From: Flavobacteriales bacterium
GTDB lineage: Bacteria; Bacteroidota; Bacteroidia; Flavobacteriales; UA16
Reading direction: 5' to 3'
Length of the DNA stretch: 12,230 nucleotides
Assembly (NCBI GenBank): GCA_002683735.1
Contig: NYTZ01000144.1
Location: forward strand, 1 to 12,230
Part shown: positions 9,656 through 12,230 of the stretch, in pieces
How positions within the stretch are numbered: position 1 is the stretch's first letter
Layout of the letters: each line of letters begins with the position of its first letter
Notes under the pieces: model-generated
What the model was told of the DNA's origin: nothing
What the model saw: the letters and a program-made list of their open reading frames with translations, nothing else
Databases searched by the model: none
Position numbers and translations under genes: made by a program

Positions 9656-10126
9656 TCAGTCTGGGCTTCCCATTGCCGTGTAATGCCCTCTCCGGACCCG
9701 TTCAAAGCGATCTGGATGGGCAATCAAAGTTTGGTTCACAATCGTGCGGAAATTTGGGCTTGTGGTCTGGTAGCCATGGGCTTGGACTGCCGCAGCGGCT
9801 GCGGTCACCGAGAGAATTTCGTCGGACAGGACCTCAACCAAAGCTTCAGCCAGGCACTGTTCATTTTGAATGCGTTGCTGGACCCGACGATAACCCGATT
9901 GCATGGCTCGTTGAGCTTCCGCCCCTCCGGGCCCGCCTGTATGCGCCAGCAACTGCTCATCTACTTCCTGCAATTCACGCACAAGTGCTTCGCGACGGGA
10001 TTGAAGGTCCTTGATCCGCACTTGCAACTCCTGCTGGAGCTCCCCCAGCGATGCACGAGACAGGTCGTGGCCAACCTCAATCGTGGCCGTGGGTTTCTGT
10101 TCCTGTTTCGATCGCGAGCCTGGCAT
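9656..10126 (-). CDS. Small coiled-coil plus probable winged-helix protein, function unknown
   Basis: The product is 156 aa. Residues 1-15 are polar and basic (MPGSRSKQEQKP). About 25-62 (LGELQQELQVRIKDLQSRRE onward) is a heptad-rich coiled coil. A Gly-rich loop (64-68) and a basic helix (RRVQQRIQNEQ) follow. The C-terminal half (about 91-152) has LAEALVEVL, VTAAAAAVQAHGYQTTSPNFRTIVNQTLI and DRFERVRRGHYT, which reads like a winged helix: helix, turn, recognition helix, beta wing. I recall similar proteins in planctomycetes but no assigned function. DNA binding as a coiled-coil dimer is a fair inference, not a proof. The start is ATG 10126 because GGGAGG lies 6 bases upstream; ATG 10132 is too close to that site. 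It lies 195 bp after parB on the same strand and ends in a strong terminator. Confidence 0.8.
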   Translation of the reverse strand: MPGSRSKQEQKPTATIEVGHDLSRASLGELQQELQVRIKDLQSRREALVRELQEVDEQLLAHTGGPGGAEAQRAMQSGYRRVQQRIQNEQCLAEALVEVLSDEILSVTAAAAAVQAHGYQTTSPNFRTIVNQTLIAHPDRFERVRRGHYTAMGSPD

Positions 10127-10210
10127 AGCCATCCTCCCAGCGATCCCATCCACCCAAGGACAGGTCGCAAAACATCCACTGGCACCGATCAAGTCGGACC
10201 ACGCATACAC

Positions 10211-10230
10211 CCAACGGATCCCCCCGTTGG
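10211..10230. repeat. Inverted repeat upstream of the coiled-coil/winged-helix gene
   Basis: CCAACGG and CCGTTGG are perfect 7-base arms around a 6-base spacer, 85 bp ahead of the start at 10126 in the 195-bp gap after parB. A short palindrome CGGACGTCCG follows at 10237-10246. There is no T tract, so an operator or leader hairpin is more likely than a terminator. No promoter could be fixed nearby. Confidence 0.35.
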
Positions 10231-10321
10231 CATTCCCGGACGTCCGAGAACTTTTCCTAAGTTATGTAGATATTCACATTGCGCGAAGTATGTTTTTTAG
10301 GATTTTTTCGGCTTTTATCCT

Positions 10322-11326
10322 TCACATCTTCTTGCTGTAACCAAGCTTCTGGCAGAGGTCATCCAATCGATCCAAACTGCTGAAATCCAGCGACAATGTG
10401 CCGCCCTCACCAGATTTTCTCATCCGGATCGTGGCTCTCGTTCCCAAATGCTCCGTGAGCTTAGAGGCCAGATCCTGAGCCGCCAGCGTGGTTCGCGCTC
10501 CAGAAGCCGACTCCGTTGTGTTCTGAGCTGTCTGCTCAGAGGCCCCAGCGGCGTGGACCACAGACTCCAGTCTCCGCACTGACCACCCCTCCCGTGCACA
10601 TTTTTCAGCGAGCTGCCGGCGACGAATGGTGTTGGATTCCCCCAACAACGCACGACCATGGCCCATGTCCAACTGTCCGTGGCGGAGCAGCATTTGAATT
10701 GGCCCATCCAAGTCCAGCAAACGGAGATGGTTTGAAATCGTCGAACGATTCAGCCCCACCACCTCTGCAATCTGTTCGTGGGTCATGCCGAAAGATTCTG
10801 CGAGGGTGGCGAATCCCTGGGCGCGCTCCATGGGATTAAGCTCCTCTCGCTGAATGTTCTCAATCAGCGCGAGTTCGGCTATTTCTTGAGCCCCCAACGC
10901 GCGAACCAGCACTGGCACCTCTTGAATGCCAACTTCCTGAGCCGCTCGCCATCGACGTTCCCCAGCAACAATTTCAAACCCTTCACCACTTGGCACTGCA
11001 ACGATTGGCTGCATCATGCCAGAACGCTTCAACGAGGCCCCAAGAGACTGCAAGGCCTTGGGCTCAAACCGAGTCCTTGGCTGCTTCGGATTTGGCGCAA
11101 GTCTATCTACGGCAACCATTTGTAAATCCAGATCATCAGCCCGTGGGGCCGCAGCTGGTGAGTATTTGGATCCGGCTGGCGGACCACCCCCGGCGTGTTT
11201 GGGCGGAGCAGTAGTTTCAGAATTTGGCTCAACCGCAGCTTGAGCGAGCGGGGCTGGTCGGGCCATCCCCATCAGACTGTCCAGCCCTCGACCGAGCCTT
11301 TTCTTGGATTCGTTTGACTTTGCCAC
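10322..11326 (-). CDS. parB: Chromosome partitioning protein ParB
   Basis: From GTG 11326 the product is 334 aa. It opens with SKKRLGRGLDSLMG (7-20), the N-terminal segment expected to bind ParA. A Pro/Ala-rich linker of about 45 residues follows, then the ParB/Srx CTPase domain with GERRWRA (122-128) and ENIQREELNPMERA (156-169), then the HTH (THEQIAEVVGLNRSTISNHL, 182-201) that reads parS, and a C-terminal dimerisation domain (about 280-334). ParB loads at parS, spreads as a CTP-dependent clamp and organises the origin region for ParA- and SMC-driven segregation. The start is GTG 11326 because AGGAGG lies 7 bases upstream; ATG codons at 11356 and 11344 would add untypical residues and bury that site. 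No parA is visible, although parS sites lie immediately upstream. Confidence 0.95.
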   Translation of the reverse strand: MAKSNESKKRLGRGLDSLMGMARPAPLAQAAVEPNSETTAPPKHAGGGPPAGSKYSPAAAPRADDLDLQMVAVDRLAPNPKQPRTRFEPKALQSLGASLKRSGMMQPIVAVPSGEGFEIVAGERRWRAAQEVGIQEVPVLVRALGAQEIAELALIENIQREELNPMERAQGFATLAESFGMTHEQIAEVVGLNRSTISNHLRLLDLDGPIQMLLRHGQLDMGHGRALLGESNTIRRRQLAEKCAREGWSVRRLESVVHAAGASEQTAQNTTESASGARTTLAAQDLASKLTEHLGTRATIRMRKSGEGGTLSLDFSSLDRLDDLCQKLGYSKKM

Positions 11327-11333
11327 CGTTGAA

Positions 11334-11339
11334 CCTCCT
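11334..11339 (-). promoter_or_regulatory. Shine-Dalgarno site that fixes the parB GTG start
   Basis: A perfect AGGAGG lies 7 bases before GTG 11326. It would fall inside the coding region if either upstream ATG (11344 or 11356) were used, so it decides for the GTG start. Confidence 0.8.
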
Positions 11340-11382
11340 GCCATATTTGCCGCCATCCTGGCGTCGTTTGGCGCACTCTAGC

Positions 11383-11394
11383 CTGATCGATCAG
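11383..11394. repeat. 12-bp palindrome in the parB upstream region
   Basis: CTGATCGATCAG is a perfect palindrome 56 bp upstream of the parB start, between it and the intergenic parS site. It could be an operator or chance; it contains two GATC sites. No promoter elements could be paired with it. Confidence 0.25.
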
Positions 11395-11451
11395 AACCTG
11401 TTCAATCCTTCTGTCTCACAAGTTCATCTACCAGACCCGCGCGGAATTCCT

Positions 11452-11471
11452 AATGTTCCACGTGGAACATT
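11452..11471. promoter_or_regulatory. parS centromere site, intergenic
   Basis: The core TGTTCCACGTGGAACA (11454-11469) is a perfect 16-bp palindrome that extends one A/T step each way plus another, to 20 bp in all. It matches the conserved bacterial parS pattern TGTTNCACGTGNAACA. It lies 125 bp upstream of the parB start and 24 bp after the ABC ATPase stop, where ParB would nucleate and could also affect its own promoter. Confidence 0.93.
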
Positions 11472-11495
11472 GAGCAGGGTGCTGGACGCTGAAAA

Positions 11496-12230
11496 TCAGG
11501 CCCGGGAGGTGGTCGTGTCTTGGGGCAGTACCCACATGGCAGACTGCGAGCCGTACAAGGCCACACGGTCTCCTTCGTTGAATGCGGCACCATGGGCCGA
11601 GGTCTGAATGCGCAAAATGCCTTCCAAGGGAAATTCGCCTTCAACCGCCAGACTCGTGGTGGCTCCGAAAAATTGGCTGTCCAGCACTCGTGCATGCCCG
11701 AGTGGAATCAAATCCGCATCAACAGTCGGGTTGGAATCTGAAGCCGCCGGCACGGGATGGAGGTCGGCCGGTCGAACCATCAACGAGACAACTGCTCCAG
11801 GGCGGACTTGGGTCGTGGAGAGCGCATGTTCCACGTGGAACATCGGACGATCCGCAGCCAACCGGACTCGAGCAAATTGGGCATCCATGTCGGCGAGCTC
11901 GGCCAACACAAGATTGGCTTCGCCGAGGAACTCGGCAACAAATCTTGAGGCTGGTTTCCGATAACTGTTCACGGGGGTGTCGCACTGCTGCACCTGTCCG
12001 GCGTTCAATACCGCCATGCGATCAGACATGCTCAACGCTTCATCTTGGTCGTGCGTCACGTAAATGGCTGTGGTCCCGCTCTGCTTGCAGATGCGCCGGA
12101 TTTCGCGCCGCATCTCAATACGCAGCTTCGCGTCAAGGTTGCTCAGAGGCTCATCCAACAGCAAGAGATTGGGACGGATCACCAAGGCCCTGGCCAACGC
12201 GACCCGCTGCTGCTGGCCGCCCGAAAGCGC
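11496..12230 (-). CDS. ABC transporter ATP-binding protein, MalK/PotA-like, C-terminal part
   Basis: The last 244 residues are present; the N-terminus with Walker A lies beyond the right edge. Visible are the ABC signature LSGGQQQR at the very edge, Walker [13 protein letters not shown], the H-loop YVTHDQDEA, then the [25 protein letters not shown] transition that is typical of importer ATPases, and a TOBE-like C-terminal domain (residues from [14 protein letters not shown] to the end). Such proteins power import of sugars, polyamines, iron or sulfate; the substrate cannot be told from this part. Odd feature: a parS palindrome at 11826-11843 lies in the region between the nucleotide-binding domain and the TOBE segment and is translated as MFHVEH. 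The gene stops 169 bp before parB, in the same orientation. Confidence 0.9.
   Translation of the reverse strand, partial: ALSGGQQQRVALARALVIRPNLLLLDEPLSNLDAKLRIEMRREIRRICKQSGTTAIYVTHDQDEALSMSDRMAVLNAGQVQQCDTPVNSYRKPASRFVAEFLGEANLVLAELADMDAQFARVRLAADRPMFHVEHALSTTQVRPGAVVSLMVRPADLHPVPAASDSNPTVDADLIPLGHARVLDSQFFGATTSLAVEGEFPLEGILRIQTSAHGAAFNEGDRVALYGSQSAMWVLPQDTTTSRA
11826..11843. promoter_or_regulatory. parS centromere site inside the ABC ATPase gene
   Basis: The same 16-bp core TGTTCCACGTGGAACA (11827/8-11842) lies in an 18-bp perfect palindrome, 374 bp from the intergenic copy. It is within the coding sequence and is read as MFHVEH, in a stretch that otherwise looks like a variable linker. 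Two exact copies so close together and next to parB make chance very unlikely. Confidence 0.92.

Noticed and set aside
9451..10300. Plus-strand open frames opposite the winged-helix gene (9451-10014, 9608-10300)
   Set aside because: They run through the terminator hairpins and show no recognisable motif; the minus-strand gene has a strong Shine-Dalgarno site and protein-like sequence.
10290..10320. AT-rich stretch after parB with AGGAT/ATCCT arms as a parB terminator
   Set aside because: Only a 5-bp stem with a 13-base A-rich loop on the minus strand and no T run in the right place.
11450..11964. Short frames containing MFHVEH on either strand around the parS sites
   Set aside because: Because parS is a palindrome, it encodes MFHVEH on both strands; apart from the ABC ATPase frame these are artefacts.

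Overview
This 12.2 kb window comes from a flagellated bacterium of moderately high GC content. A planctomycete, possibly of the Phycisphaerae, is my best guess. It rests on the style of the FliD and FliS sequences, a near-consensus sigma-54 promoter ahead of fliD, and a small coiled-coil/winged-helix protein of a kind I associate with planctomycetes. This is inference from remembered families, not a search. No rRNA, tRNA, CRISPR array, IS element or phage gene was seen.

Left block (1-5837): surface polysaccharide genes. On the minus strand, in transcription order, are GDP-L-fucose synthase (fcl), a family 4 glycosyltransferase, a formyltransferase, an XrtA/DUF3473-type polysaccharide deacetylase, a WcaF-type O-acetyltransferase, and a family 2 glycosyltransferase cut by the window edge. 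Four junctions overlap or nearly touch (TGATG, ATGA, 2 bp gap, ATGA) and the fifth has a 10 bp gap, so this is one tightly coupled operon. GDP-mannose 4,6-dehydratase (gmd) is transcribed divergently from fcl across 162 bp. Together gmd and fcl make GDP-L-fucose from GDP-mannose; the glycosyltransferases would use such donors, and the acetyl-, formyl- and deacetylases would decorate the glycan or its precursors.

Middle block (5889-9655): flagellar filament assembly. fliD (filament cap, unusually long at 936 aa) and fliS (flagellin chaperone) lie on the minus strand, with fliS convergent to gmd. A sigma-54-like promoter lies about 125 bp upstream of fliD. Two hairpins next to each other, the second followed by six T, close the preceding transcription unit.

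Right block (9656-12230): chromosome segregation and transport. A 156-aa coiled-coil plus probable winged-helix protein of unknown function follows parB on the same strand. Upstream of parB is the C-terminal part of an ABC transporter ATPase (MalK/PotA-like). Two perfect parS palindromes flank or lie inside that ATPase gene, one intergenic and one in the coding sequence, 374 bp apart. No parA is in the window. Several starts are non-ATG (parB GTG, GT4 probably TTG, fliS GTG or TTG).
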